From the NCBI GenBank assembly GCA_010015805.1, contig ML978136.1, positions 186,001 through 250,000 on the forward strand: a stretch of 64,000 nucleotides of DNA, given 5' to 3'. The translations under genes were made by a program, and so were the position numbers. Below the pieces are notes generated by a model, which worked only from the letters and a program-made list of their open reading frames with translations, had not been told where the DNA came from and made no database searches. Source of the stretch: Rhizodiscina lignyota. Lineage: Eukaryota; Ascomycota; Dothideomycetes; Aulographales; Rhizodiscinaceae. Every line of letters starts with the position of its first letter. Position 1 is the stretch's first letter. This document shows, piece after piece, positions 21,134 to 32,519 of this stretch.

Positions 21134-23189
21134 ATGGCCCGGCCATCATTGCAAACGGACAATATGGCCGACAAAGAAATGCTCTCACATTCCGTGGAAT
21201 CGGTAGAATCGCCATTGGACTCCCCTTCAGGACCGCTAGCGGGCGACAAGAAGCCGGGCTCGTCATCCACACGCTCGTCGTCTCTCACAGAAGATTCGGA
21301 CCACAGCGACTCCATACATGAATTCGATGCAGATCATGCAGATCCAGAGAAGCAGTTGTCACGCCATGCGTCAAGAGCTATGGGTGAGCCTTTGGGCAAG
21401 AGGCAGACGGCCGTGAGCATAGCGACGACGGCGATGACGACGGATCCAGCTTTTGAGGTTGATTGGGAAGAAGATGACCAGGGCAATCCTCAAAATTGGC
21501 CAGCATGGAGGAAGGCGTTGACTATCTTCTGCATATCATGGTCTACGATGACAGTGTAAGTACTTCATATGATAACCTCAAAAAGCCATTTCATTACACG
21601 AGACCACAAGATCCTACTTCCGCGGCCAGCTATGCCGGAATCTAAACTAATGCGAGTAATGCAGAGTCTGCTACTCAACGTCGTACACATCAGGCCTACC
21701 GGGTATGATGCTCGACTTCCACATCAGCTCCGAAACGGTCGCCGTTCTGGGCGTGACGACATATCTCATGGGCCTCGCCATCGGCTCAGTCATTCTTGCA
21801 CCACTAAGCGAAATGTATGGTCGACGACCCATCTACGTGGGCGCAATGGCAATCTTCGCAATCTTCATCATTCCTTGCGGCGTGGCAAAGAATCTCGAGA
21901 CCATTCTCATCTGCCGCTTCTTTGGCGCGTTTGCTGGTAGTGCCATGATTGGAAATGCTCCCGGCACTGTAAACGATATTATCAGCGAGGAATATCGTGC
22001 GCTGGCTTTCTCGATATGGTCCATCGGGCCAATGAACGGTCCCGTGATCGGCCCATTGGTCGGAGGGTTCGTCTACGAGTACCTTTCGTGGCGCTGGACG
22101 AATTGGGTCATCCTCTGCAGCGCCAGCGCTTCATTCTTCCTCATCTCCTCCGTCCCTGAGACTTACGCACCTGCTATTCTTCGCGGCCGCGCTGCTCAAC
22201 GTCGCAAGGAAACAGACGACCCCCGCTGGTTCAGCAGGTACGACGCGAAGAAGGAATTCTGGCCATTGCTTCGCGTCAACTTGAGTCGACCGCTGTGGAT
22301 GGCAGTTTTCGAACCGATATGCATTTTCTGGAACCTATACATTGCTGTCATCTATGGAATCCTGTATCTCTGTTTCGTCGCCTACCCCATCATATTCACC
22401 GATGATCGTGGCTGGTCACCTGGTATCACTGGCCTCTCGTACGTTGGAATCGGCACTGGAACACTGATGATGATTTGCTCGGAGCCTTTAATCAGGCGGT
22501 TTATCAACTCGCGAAAGCCCGACCCTGTAACCGGCAAACCGCCTCCAGAGGCCATGGTCGCAGTAGTTTGCATTGCAAGCATTCTTATTCCGGTCGGGGA
22601 GCTCGTTTTCGCTTGGACATGCACCCCGAACGTCCACTGGGTCGTGCCTATCCTCGCCGGTGTCCCCTTTGGTATCGGTAACGGCATAGTCTTCATCTAC
22701 GCCTCGAACTACCTCGTCTACAGCTACGGCATCTATGCCGCCTCCGCACTCGCCGGCAATGCCGTGCTGCGTTCGGCCATGGGTGCAACCCTTCCACTTG
22801 CCGGGCCGGCCATGTACGCAACGCTCGGCCCGCACTGGGCAGGCACGCTGCTCGCGATCCTCGAATTCGCTCTGATTCCAATTCCGTTCGTGTTTTACAG
22901 GTACGGCGGCAAGATCCGCATGAGGAGCGCACTGATTCGGAGCATGCAAGAGGATAAAGATCGCTTGGAGCAGAAGAGACGGGCTGCGGAGTTGAGGGCG
23001 GAGAGGCTGATGAAGAGCTGCTCACAGGAGGAGGCACAGCAAGCTATCAGGGATGAGAAGGAGCTGGAAAGGGAGGTCGAGGTGGAGAGGGAGTTGGAGG
23101 AAGATGCCGAGGCTCTGGCGGCGGGATTGGGACCACTTCCGAACCCATTGGTGAGAAATCCATCGAGGGAAGAGAGGAGACACAATTGA
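21134..23189 (+). CDS. MFS transporter, DHA1 family (polyamine/drug-proton antiporter-like)
   Basis: Two exons (21134-21555 and 21665-23189; intron 109 nt) give 648 residues. The N-terminal ~130 residues are acidic, Ser-rich and cytosolic. Twelve hydrophobic segments follow. DHA1 signatures include NPQNWPAWRKA before TM1, SGLPGMM, the loop motif YGRRPIYV, the CRFFGAFAGSA region, and GPVIGPLVGGFVYEYLSWRW (motif C and antiporter region). A long central loop precedes TM7. The C-terminal tail is strongly charged (long runs of Glu, Arg and Lys) and probably forms a coiled coil of about 80 residues. Fungal homologues of this form are Tpo1-like polyamine exporters and plasma-membrane drug or toxin exporters. 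The substrate is not deducible. Confidence 0.93.
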
Positions 23190-23450
23190 CGCATCTTCTG
23201 TTTTGTCTTCACAGCTGCATGAGTGGAGTACATTTGGCGTGTTGAAAAGATCTGGAAAAGACGAGGGTTCTTCGATTTTCTTTGGGACATTGGGATAAAA
23301 ACAGCATGCATAGCGATGTTCTCATATTTACAACTAAGAATTTCTAGTGGTTGATGACGATAATTTGGACTACTTATACAAAAATGCGCTGAAGTACTGT
23401 ACAATTCGTCGAAACATAAATCATCGGGACACTCATGATCGTTTTCAGGG

Positions 23451-24654
23451 TCATTTGTGACCGTATGGCTTGCCAGAGGCCTGCGCCGCGACTTTGCTCA
23501 GAGTCGTTGCAGCGTTTTGCTGGCCTTGTCCTTTGCCATTGCCGCCGTAAGACCAGGTCTGATTGTTGCCAGCTGTCGCTGCCTGGCTATTTTGGACATT
23601 GTTGTTTCCTGAATTGCGGTTTCCGGATCCATTTTGCCCATTTCCTGAATTGCTATTCCCAGATCCCGTTTGCGCGTTGCCGTTATTGCCAGTGTTACCG
23701 GCTGTGCCGGCGCCCTGGTTTGAATTCGTGTTCCCAGTCGCCGCGTTACCGTTACCCCCGTTACTGCTGCCCCCATTACCGCCATTGCCACCGTCACAGT
23801 TAGAGCCAGTGACGGTGAAGCTGTACGACCAAACACCGAAACCACTTCCTGTCACGGAAAGGCCACCGATGGTGATGTTGTTGTCTTGAACGCAAGAGGG
23901 GGCATTGTACACAAGGTTGCTATATGTGCTCTGCGGGGCCAATCAAGTCAGCAATAGCACCGCAGAAATAGAGTCGTGTACACTTACGCCTTTAGAGACA
24001 CCAGTCTGCTGGATCACACCGCTGATTTGTCCCTGGGGGTTCTTTCCACAGCCGGGAAATGGAACAAATGGCCCATTCTGTGCGTCCGTGAAGCTGCCTT
24101 GTCGTGTACCCGTGCCGTCTTGGCCGTATAACAAAACACCTTTAAGTTGGCTGTTGTCGGAGGAGCTGATCTGAAGCTTGTTGACTTGGCCCGCAACGAT
24201 CGAATTTCCATTCGCAGGCTTCACTAAGACAGACTGCTGCTGGGTATTGAGATTATTCGGACTATCGTGCAAAGAGGCGAGGATATAAGCGGAGTTGCCG
24301 ATCTGGTTCTGGCCGTTCCCTTGCTGGGGTAGTAGAGGAGCCTGGACATCTTGACCCTCTGTCACTGGTGTCAGCATATCTCGTCATGGCATGAAAATAG
24401 AAGTTGGGCATCGTACTGTTCTGATTGAATGCAACAGTTGGAGTTTGCTCGCGTGTGAGCTGCAAGAGTTGTCTGGATGAAAGAGTTAACAAAGCACTGA
24501 ATTTCCGCGAAATGTGCACATACCCAAAGGTCTTGGGCATCCCATCAGCGACGGGATTGCAGATGTATGCAGGGACCAAGGTCCCATTAGTGAAAGCGAC
24601 CGCTGGTGCAGCTGCCAATATGGCTGCGGACAAAACAATCTTAAGTCCCATCAT
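23451..24654 (-). CDS. Secreted protein with Asn/Gly-rich C-terminus, function unknown
   Basis: Four exons (24654-24524, 24472-24417, 24358-23988, 23930-23451; introns 51, 58 and 57 nt) give 345 residues. A clear signal peptide (LKIVLSAAILAAAPAVAF) is followed by a ~210-residue domain. That domain has few cysteines, one of them in a PFPGCG context, and ends near VTGSGFGVWSYSF with a Cys shortly after. The rest is a low-complexity tail of Asn, Gly, Ser, Gln and Thr, without a GPI signal. Similar signal-plus-domain-plus-tail proteins occur in many plant-associated and saprobic ascomycetes, some with Reeler-like N-terminal domains, but I cannot assign a family firmly. It is probably extracellular or wall-associated. 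The two short first exons are needed for a continuous frame. Confidence 0.8.
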
Positions 24655-26773
24655 GAAATGTCAGGTCTGAAATGACTGCTGAACGGAAGAAAGATAGAAT
24701 TATCAACGGGTGCTTTGTGAAAGAATGAATGGTAACCAGTACCAATAAAGAAAGACTGAAGTTAATAGCAGCGAATGAAGAAAGACACCAGACTTGTGAG
24801 TTCGAATATGAGAAGCTCAGAGGTAGAGATCAGAGGACTTTATAGCCAAGAACAGCTGAGCGAATAATCTCTTCGGTATTTCAAAGCTCAGACTTGCCTG
24901 TTCTGAACTTCTTCGTCCGCACCGCCAATTGACGCTGGTGGCACGCGGATGTGGCAAGAATAAGTCTAGTCCGGTAAGCATTTTGCTACTCCGTAGTCCA
25001 GACTGAGCACCGCTACCCTTGTGTGGCTCGAGGAGGCGGTATATTTAGGGTGCTTGACCGATTAAGCGACAAAAAGCAGTACGAGCTGTGTTTGCTGCAC
25101 CAGAATATCCCGCGCTAAGCTTTCGCCGTGGTGTTGATGGCTTCTCGTCATTAACACGGATGGAAACAAATGACTTTCCATTGGCAGATCTTGGTAGTTG
25201 TGACAAGAGGCGGCTATTTCAAAACGTCAAACATGGTCCTCAATATTGAGCGATTATTATCCAGTGACTTTGTATGTGTTTCGGTGATGAAACAGCCAAG
25301 ACCAGAAACAAGAGCGAATTTTGATCCCCTATTGAGTGAGCGTCCGGAGAGAGAATGAGACAACGCGTCCTTAATTGGCGAGATTGAGGGATGTACCAAA
25401 TGTTTCCTACCGGACATTCCTATGACGATGTGTTTGAAGCTACGGGGTGTAAGCTAGATGTGTCGCACCGCCGAGAGAGCTGGACAGTCTCGCATCATCC
25501 GTATTCCCTCACCCTCAGCTGCGATAGATCATGCGCTTGCCAAATGCTTCGAGGGACCTTGATGTCTCATGAATCATGGTGCGTCCATGGTGAGGCTCAG
25601 GAGATGGTGGAGTGATGGCAAAGACGAAGAGTTGAGGCCAACCTGGGGTGGGGGAAGAGTACAATCACACTAGCTGAGATGGGTTAGCGAGCTTCAGTCC
25701 ACGATATCGTATTGCAGCCCCCAAATGCCCTCGGCGTTACTCTCTGATCTCTATATCATTATTCTTTACTTTAGTATCTTAAATCTTGGGGAGACAAGCT
25801 TGTAATTGAAACAACTTGCATGATAGTGTGTACCCACTCAAAGTACGTTGAGAAAGCGTGGAGTATCGTGTAGAATTAAATGCCATCCCCTGCCACCTCG
25901 CTTGGTGAGCTTATTGTAGTGAAGTTACTAAAGCTTCTGACATCTCAGTCTCCCAGTGACTGCAATAGGTAGGCTCTAGAGTAGCTGCAAGGGAACATAA
26001 CATTCATAGACATACGGAGTGCTCGCGAAGCTGAGCGTCCACCTTGCAGCTTGCCATAATGGCCACATGAGAAGAGTTCGAGGGGAGGAAAGGGAGACGG
26101 CTAGAATAGCATAACTCTGCGACTAGCATGGTCTGCATTGAAGAAATTGACATTGAAAAATGACGCATCTCTACTTGCGCTGAAGAGAGTAAAGCGGCCG
26201 AATCGTGAACCTGTGTGCGGACTCTTGTTGAAGACCGTGCTGAAGCTGAGACAGCGCGACTCAAGGTGTCGTTTGCGCAGTGCGCTTCACTGAACACTCC
26301 TTAAGACAACGTGCCTCCACGCAAAGTAGGGGCCAAATGAAGAAGCTGAACTGGCGAATTCAACATCCCTTCAACCGTGGAGGCAGCCTCTTTGAGGACT
26401 TGTCGTTGAAGCCCGAAAATTTCAAAAGCCGGTGCAAGCCTTCAAGGTATGTTCCTATCGTAACTGGCATATACACAGTAAGGAACTTCTTGATACGTAT
26501 CGATCCTAAGTGGTAACTGCGAAATAACTTCCAAGAAATTTGGCATTCGGTGGATTTCCTGAAAAGGTAGTGTTGATCCGCGGGCAAACTTCGGTTGGAA
26601 CGTCACTTCAGACGAGACGAAGTGAATGTTTCAGTGTCTGTCCATTCCTTGCTGCCTCACTACGTCGCAAATATCTCTAGATGCATCAGCTTGATCTCCT
26701 TAGTTGATACACTGTCTCAGTGCGTTTACCTACAACTGATCTCGCTCTGATCGTGCCATAATGCCCTTCCGAC
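24655..26773. other. Long intergenic region
   Basis: About 2.1 kb between divergently transcribed genes. Frames of 60-97 codons on both strands have no start context, family motif or matching splice sites. No repeat or RNA gene seen. Confidence 0.5.
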
Positions 26774-27574
26774 ATGTCCCTCAAGCGTCGAGCAAACACT
26801 ACGGGGCCACGGGATGACTTGGGTTCTGAACAGCTCTACATCTCATCATCAATCGAAGACCGTTCATCTACCTTCATAGCCCACTTCTCTCCCTCGGTTC
26901 CGGCAAAGAGGCTGCAAGCGCATCCTGAATTCAAGTCCGCGAGCCATAGGATCGCAGCATGGCGCACGCCATCTAAACAGCTGTCGCTACGGCCAGAAAG
27001 ATTGTTTGATACCGGGTATGATGACGATGGAGAGAGCTGGGCGGGCAAGAGATTGGAGAAAGTACTGGACGAGATGAAAGTTGAAGGCGCAGTAGTCGTG
27101 GCTCGGTGGTACGGAGGTATATTGCTGGGACCGGTCAGGTTCAATCACATTGAGAATTGCGCCAGGGAGGCTATTAAAAAATATCTGGATGAGAATCGAA
27201 GTTCTGCCCGAAATGATGGCCCGATTGTGAAAAGGGCAAAGGTGGTTGAAGATGTACGGACTAAGGAAGTGCTGGTGCAAACACTCAACGAACGCGACGA
27301 GAGTATACAAGTGCTTCGCGGTCTGCTGAAGGAAAAGCAGAATGCTGCTCAGAAGCTGGAACCTTCGGGTCAAGAACAATCGACTCAGAGCTCACCGGCC
27401 AAGCCATCGTATGAAAAGATGGCAAGCGAGCAATTACTCAAACTGGAGAAGGCACGCGACGCGACGATTGGCTTTCTGCTCAAGCAAATAGATACAGCTG
27501 AGGGAGAGTTATCACGAGGCAAACCTTCTTCACCATCTGCTGCGAAGGTTGTTGATTCATCTGGCGATGGGTGA
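26774..27574 (+). CDS. UPF0029/IMPACT-domain protein
   Basis: Single exon of 266 residues. Residues ~20-145 form a UPF0029 (IMPACT N-terminal) domain. The signature is GYDDDGESWAGKRLEKVL, then VVVARWYGGILLGPVRF and HIENCAREAI. The rest is a charged segment with a likely coiled coil (LNERDESIQVLRGLLKEK) and a Ser/Ala-rich tail. Unlike Yih1/IMPACT it has no N-terminal RWD domain, so it may not compete with Gcn2 for Gcn1. Proteins with only this domain are widespread in Pezizomycotina and uncharacterised. An out-of-frame ATG 13 bases upstream (26761) opens an 18-codon frame that overlaps the start and could lower translation. Confidence 0.85.
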   Translation: MSLKRRANTTGPRDDLGSEQLYISSSIEDRSSTFIAHFSPSVPAKRLQAHPEFKSASHRIAAWRTPSKQLSLRPERLFDTGYDDDGESWAGKRLEKVLDEMKVEGAVVVARWYGGILLGPVRFNHIENCAREAIKKYLDENRSSARNDGPIVKRAKVVEDVRTKEVLVQTLNERDESIQVLRGLLKEKQNAAQKLEPSGQEQSTQSSPAKPSYEKMASEQLLKLEKARDATIGFLLKQIDTAEGELSRGKPSSPSAAKVVDSSGDG

Positions 27575-27888
27575 TCGCGGACTTGGCTTGGCTCCCACAA
27601 CCGGTTCCCTCGACGAAACATTCATCAGCGTAACAATGCCGGCTCGAAGCGTGTAGCCGTCTAGAAGCGCACAAAGCCGGTTGAGAGTCCGTAAATGAAG
27701 GACCTGTGATAGCAGGCGCCAACGCCGAGCGAATGATTTGATTGGTTCCTCCATCTGGCTACTACTCCAAGTCAACACTTCACTCTACGTTGAAGAGCGA
27801 ATTAGGAAGTCATGCGCTTTGCTCTTCAACGCTAGGAGAAAGTTAATTTCCCGTGCATTAGCGCGCGCTTCAGTTCAATTCCCCTGGG

Positions 27889-27896
27889 TATATAAA
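27889..27896 (+). promoter_or_regulatory. TATA box for the expansin-like gene
   Basis: TATATAAA lies 142 bp upstream of the ATG at 28031 and is followed by a pyrimidine-rich stretch typical of fungal transcription starts. Confidence 0.55.
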
Positions 27897-27964
27897 CTCT
27901 CTTTTCTTCCCTCAACTTTCTGCTTCTTTTCTTCCACCTTTTCCCCTCACTACATCCGCCACTC

Positions 27965-28009
27965 TCACTCTTCAACCATTCACTCTTCAACCACTCACTC
28001 TTCAACCAA
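27965..28009 (+). repeat. Three 15-bp tandem repeats in the 5' leader
   Basis: The unit TCACTCTTCAACCAN occurs three times in a row, identical except at its last base, directly upstream of the start codon of the expansin-like gene. Confidence 0.8.
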
Positions 28010-28030
28010 CCATTCACTCAATCAGTCAAG

Positions 28031-28547
28031 ATGATGGTCATCAACCTCATCAATCTCGCTGCTATGAGCGGCCTTGTCCATGGCGCCGTTCTTGCTAAGC
28101 CCCTCGCCGTCGACATGGAGGCTCGCAACGTTACTGTCGCGGACAAGTAAGTACAAACATTCATGGCTTCACCAACTCTCGATATTACACTCAACCAGCG
28201 CCGAGATGGCCAACACCATCTGTGGCCAGGCCTCCTGGTACGAAGTGGGCCTTGGCAGCTGTGGCGTGACCAACACCGACAACGACTGGGTCGTCGCTCT
28301 TCCGGCAAACGAGCGCACCTGCGGTCGCAAGGTCAAGATCTATCAGCCTGGCACTCAAATCGTCCACCACGCCACTGTCGTTGATACCTGCCCAGGCTGC
28401 ACTGGTGTTCGCAGTAAGTCATTGTTCCAGGCATCATCATTGTCATGCGTCTAATAACGAACAGAGATCGACCTCTCTCCTGTTGTCTTCAAGCAGTTCG
28501 AGCCCTTGAACAACGGCATCTTCAACATGTGCTGGGCTTATATCTAA
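28031..28547 (+). CDS. Small secreted expansin-like / RlpA-like double-psi beta-barrel protein
   Basis: Three exons (28031-28146, 28199-28413, 28465-28547; introns 52 and 51 nt) give 137 residues. A signal peptide is followed by a short pro-like segment, then one double-psi beta-barrel domain. Visible motifs are CGQASWYEVGLGSCG, the conserved NERTCGRKV region, VVDTCPGC and, near the end, the short aromatic/Cys strand NMCWAYI. The arrangement matches small fungal RlpA-like or expansin-like secreted proteins of 120-140 residues. The family binds or loosens polysaccharide; some members are induced during host contact or stress. No catalytic role is assigned. Confidence 0.9.
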
Positions 28548-29983
28548 GCACTTCACTCGCTCGCGGTCTCACGAATGCGACAATATGCCAAACATTTTCC
28601 GACACACTCAGATGAGGGCAGCATCCGAAGTTGGAGAGTTGCAGGAGACTATTGCAGAGTTTACATCAGGTGACGACGGACTTGCATGAACGTGCATGAG
28701 ATATGGGATGCTTTCGGACGGCATCACTCAGCCTAAAAGGCTTTTCACGATACATACGTAGCTGAGCTACCTATTTGCTCTGGATTGCACAAACCCATAA
28801 AATACAAACTCTTTTCACTCTCCTCATCCTCTTGATCTTTCCTTGCCCAAATGTGATATGCAACTCAAAGCCCTGCCGCGGAGTAAAGTGCGCCACAACG
28901 GCTGCAGAACTAGTCCACCGCCATCTCCACCTAACCCGAAGATCTTTAATGGCAATTTCGCCGTTCACTCCATCTATGGGAGTTCTTCTGCCTATTTTCG
29001 AAACTATTTACGTCCCAGAAGAGGCCATTTCCCGTACAGCCACAGGAGAGGCTGTCGGGCTCTCCACGCGGTTAGAAACCAACGACAACATCCGGAAAAT
29101 ATATATGAAATTTGAGCGATCGTCGCAAGGTTGCGCCCAGGTCTACAGAAGCGAGCTGAGGTCAGAAGAAATTACTGCTTTTTCGCTCTGGAACTGCGGG
29201 AGATCGTCCGGTCCGCCGCTGAGACTTGTCACCTTCCGACTCCAGCATAAACGGTCTCAGCTGGTGCCGCAGGAAAAAGGATATAAAAGCAGCTTCAGCT
29301 CGCTCCAGAGTCCAGAGACGGCGAGAACCCCTCAGTCTCCTCATAGAGTGAACTTCATTTAGCGTTTTCCGACAGGAGGGCGTTCGGGTCCTTCTTCATG
29401 CCAACCCCTGCGGCAACCCCAGACCGCTCATAGTCCCGGCACGCCGGCCTGTCTGGCCACTTCAGCTGTTTCTGAAGTTGGCATGCGGAAGACCGATCAT
29501 GAGCAGTTGTGGTTAGATGTCGTGCGCGCGCGAGAGGGCGTATTAGGCTACAACCGCTTACGCTGTTGAAGTGCTTCGAGGCCCAAGAAAAACCGGGGAT
29601 CAACATTACATTGCTTACAGTTCAAGGCCAGCCAGTCACAGCCCATCGCAGCCTCCATCGGCCGATTCAATATAAGGCTGTTTACCTGGTATTTCACCGC
29701 TCGCTTTTTCCGCAAATTCCATTTTCCTCTAATTTCCCATTCTCGAGTGTGATAGTATGCCAGAGCAGGACTCGGCGGCTCATTTTTCTGTCCAATTCCA
29801 CTGGCATGTGACAGTGACGAGAGGACAGCCCCCTGCATCAGTCGTTCTTGAAGGATTCGTTTAACGGTCTGTTCGGCAGGAAGCCTCGCACTTTCATCAT
29901 TCCAACCGCCCTTGTCGACTTTAAATCCATATCTCTCAGACAATCCCATTTCGTTTTCTCTCCTTCCTCTTCTTCCCGTCGTC
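28548..29983. other. Intergenic region with an isolated TATA-like element
   Basis: About 1.4 kb. A TATAAAA at 29282-29288 has no ATG-initiated gene at a normal distance. A frame of about 137 codons from an ATG near 28949 ends nearby at 29362, but it resembles no family and is left unannotated. The rest is presumably the promoter of the lyase-like gene. Confidence 0.45.
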
Positions 29984-31039
29984 ATGACTTCACACAGCGA
30001 CGTCGCGATCTTCACATCTCTACGTTACGATCCACAATGCGCGCAAGTCGAGCCTGAAAATGGGCCCTTCTACATGCTGCATCTCCACCGAGATCGTCTG
30101 GTGGAATCTGCGAGATATTTTGGCTTCGAATCAGCCATAGACCGATTTGAGGGGAAGGATGGGCTGGATTGGCTGAAGGAGAGCTTGGAAGGCAAGGTGA
30201 AAGAGTGGAAGAGGCAGAGTGAGAGTGGCGGGGGCGATAATGGGCCTCTAAAGGTTAGCCATCCATTCGCGTGAGGAAATTGCGTCTTAAGAACCTGTGG
30301 CTGAGAGGAGCAATGGTATCAGATCCGCGCCATTTTCACATCAACAGGTTATATGACCGCAGAAATCTCATCCGTTCCTTCCGTCTCAAAAGAGGCTCTA
30401 TACCCATCCACTCTGCTGCCGCCACCCCCAGCCTCAGAGCTGCCTTCTATAAAGCCATTCAAACCTTCTGCAGCTACAGGCGGCGCCTTACACACCACAT
30501 CAAGCTCCAATCCCTCGCAACCAACATGGCATATTACGCTCGATACACAGCCAACCACCTCTGGGCCGTACAACACGTTCAAGACGCTGAACCGAAAGGC
30601 CTATGAGGAAGCTCGAGAACGCGTCCTCCCCACAGCACGGAAAGAGTACCAACAGTATGCAAATCACGAAGTACTCATGTACGACGAGAATGGGAGCGCG
30701 AGTGAGACGTCTCTTTGCAGCGTCTACTTCTGGCGCGGCGGCAAGTGGGTGACGCCGCCAGTCACGCATCTCCCGTACGATGTTAAAAAGTCTGGAAATG
30801 GGCACCATGGACCCGGCGCGGGGCAAGAGGGGGATAAGAAGATGTTTCGGTGGGGCCAGAGGGGAACCACTAGACGATATGCGCTTGCAGAAGGATTGTG
30901 CAAGGAGGAAGACGTGAAGACAAAAGACTTGAAGCCAGGCGAGGTATGTTGGATCAGCAACGGCGTTAGGGGGTTTGCAATGGCTGTTTTGGGTGAGGGA
31001 GGAGGTCTAGCGGCAGGCAATAATACAGGCAAGGAATGA
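29984..31039 (+). CDS. Class IV PLP enzyme, aminodeoxychorismate-lyase-like
   Basis: Two exons (29984-30253 and 30323-31039; intron 69 nt) give 328 residues. Splicing joins NGPLK to IRAIFTSTG, reproducing the strand found at this point in class IV aminotransferase-fold proteins. The C-terminal half carries the family pattern: NRKAYEEARER with the likely PLP lysine region near residue 175, an HEVLMYDENG..SETS strand-turn, VYFWRGGKWVTPP, and the late RRYALAEGL. It looks like the fungal Abz2-type lyases that convert 4-amino-4-deoxychorismate to p-aminobenzoate for folate synthesis. The architecture supports this, but assignment of the catalytic lysine is tentative. Confidence 0.8.
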
Positions 31040-31273
31040 CTTGGCACTTTCCATTTCCATTTCATTTTTGGTGTTGGCGTTTTACTCTGCTCTGCGTCTG
31101 CTCTAGCGTCTCGTGTCATCCTTGCGCGTAATTCCAGGATGTTCCAGGAACCCACTGATGACTCCGCCAAACCGTTCCGAGGCAATTTTGACGTCGTGAG
31201 CTGCAGGTACCGTCGTAATGATCAATAACTGCCTAGCGCGCTCTTCCGGTGGCATTGGCGCTTTACCACATCT

Positions 31274-31891
31274 CTAGCCGTCACTCTGCGCGCTCTCCAG
31301 ATACTCCAGAAACCCCTTCGTGAATCTGCCCATTTGCTCAAAGGCAATATCAAATCCATTATCAGCGCCGTAATACGGATCGATCACTTCCTCGCCCCTG
31401 CCTCTCTTATCTTTCCTCCCAAAATCTCCAAAAAGACACAGCTTTGCAAGACCCTCCTCACCCTTCCCCTCCTTCTCCATGAGTTTCGTCGCGCGCTGCC
31501 GCACGCGCTGCAGATCCAGGATGTTGTCGGAGTCCATGCCCATCACCCAGTCGAATTCGATGAAGTCCTCCGGCCGGACCTTGCGCGCGACATGAACATA
31601 GTCAGTGATTGCATTCTTTTGAAGAATGGCCTGAGTCCGAGGATCTGGATAAGAGCCGGCGTGATATGCGCCGGTACCACAGGAGTCGGTCTTTGATATC
31701 AGCGGGTTGGAAGCGGTCATATGCGCGAAGACTGCTTCTGCCATTGGAGAACGGCCTATTAAAGGTTTAATGACTGGGTGAGGTGAAAGTTAGAGGATAA
31801 GAGATACCGTACAGTAATTGCCTAGACAGACGAAGAGAACGGAGACTGGTTTGGTGGAAGACGGGATTGGATTTTCGCCTGAAGAACCCAT
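31274..31891 (-). CDS. Low-molecular-weight protein tyrosine phosphatase
   Basis: Two exons (31891-31813 and 31755-31274; intron 57 nt) give 186 residues. The active-site P-loop is created only by splicing: VCLGNYC at the end of exon 1 joins RSPMAEAVF in exon 2, giving the CX5R motif with Cys22 and Arg28. The general-acid Asp lies in the EEVIDPYYG loop. WVMGMDSDN and DSCGTGAYHAG are conserved too. The enzyme hydrolyses phosphotyrosine; the yeast homologue is Ltp1. It is slightly longer than the usual ~160 residues because of an N-terminal Ser/Pro extension and small insertions. It is convergent with the lyase-like gene. Confidence 0.93.
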
Positions 31892-32519
31892 AATTGTGAC
31901 GGTTGTGTAGATGTCTTTTCTACTGACGATATATATTGAATGATAGCCTGTGAACTAGCTGATCTCGACCAATTTGAAACTTTCGATAAATGGATTTCAA
32001 GGGAATATCATTTTCGGGCGAGGCAATGACTTCACACCGGAGATAACGCAAGCCTCAAACTAAGGCCGCAAGGACTTGAATGCTCAATGGTGACGGTCTG
32101 TGGATGGTGAAGAGGTTGAATGAGGAAATTTGTATTTAAGGAAAGAGAAAACACACTTGAAAAGACTGTTTTCGAGAGAATTCGCGCCAGCTGAGTGTCG
32201 CTCATCCTCAGCGACTGCCATCGAAGCTCACCGATCCGCACTAAACCGGATTAGGACACAGCACTTTTCGCCGCCCTCTTTGACTCCCAAGCCTTCAAGG
32301 TTGGGCTGTGCCTGATATAAATCATCATTGCCTCGCTCAACAACTGACAAACTTACCCATCACTCTACAAACACTCACCAACTCGCCAAGCTCACCTTCC
32401 CCGTCCCACTCATACATAAAACCACACCCTTCGCCGACCGCCGACCGCCTTCCGTTTCAGCCTCACTGTCAACCTCTTACATACCTCACGCGAGCTTCGG
32501 CCAATCCATACAAGTCAAC
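31892..32519. other. Divergent promoter region between the phosphatase gene and MBF1
   Basis: This 628-bp region has a TATAAAT at 32316-32322 about 200 bp before the MBF1 ATG, followed by a long pyrimidine- and CA-rich leader. No gene in it. Confidence 0.5.

Larger units (their letters stand above)
27575..28030. other. Promoter and leader of the expansin-like gene
   Basis: This 456-bp spacer contains the TATA box at 27889, a CT-rich leader and three 15-bp tandem repeats just before the ATG at 28031. Confidence 0.55.

Noticed and set aside
28949-29362. Possible 137-residue protein with a downstream TATA-like element
   Set aside because: No family motif, no credible splice sites, and the TATA-like element lies inside the frame rather than upstream.
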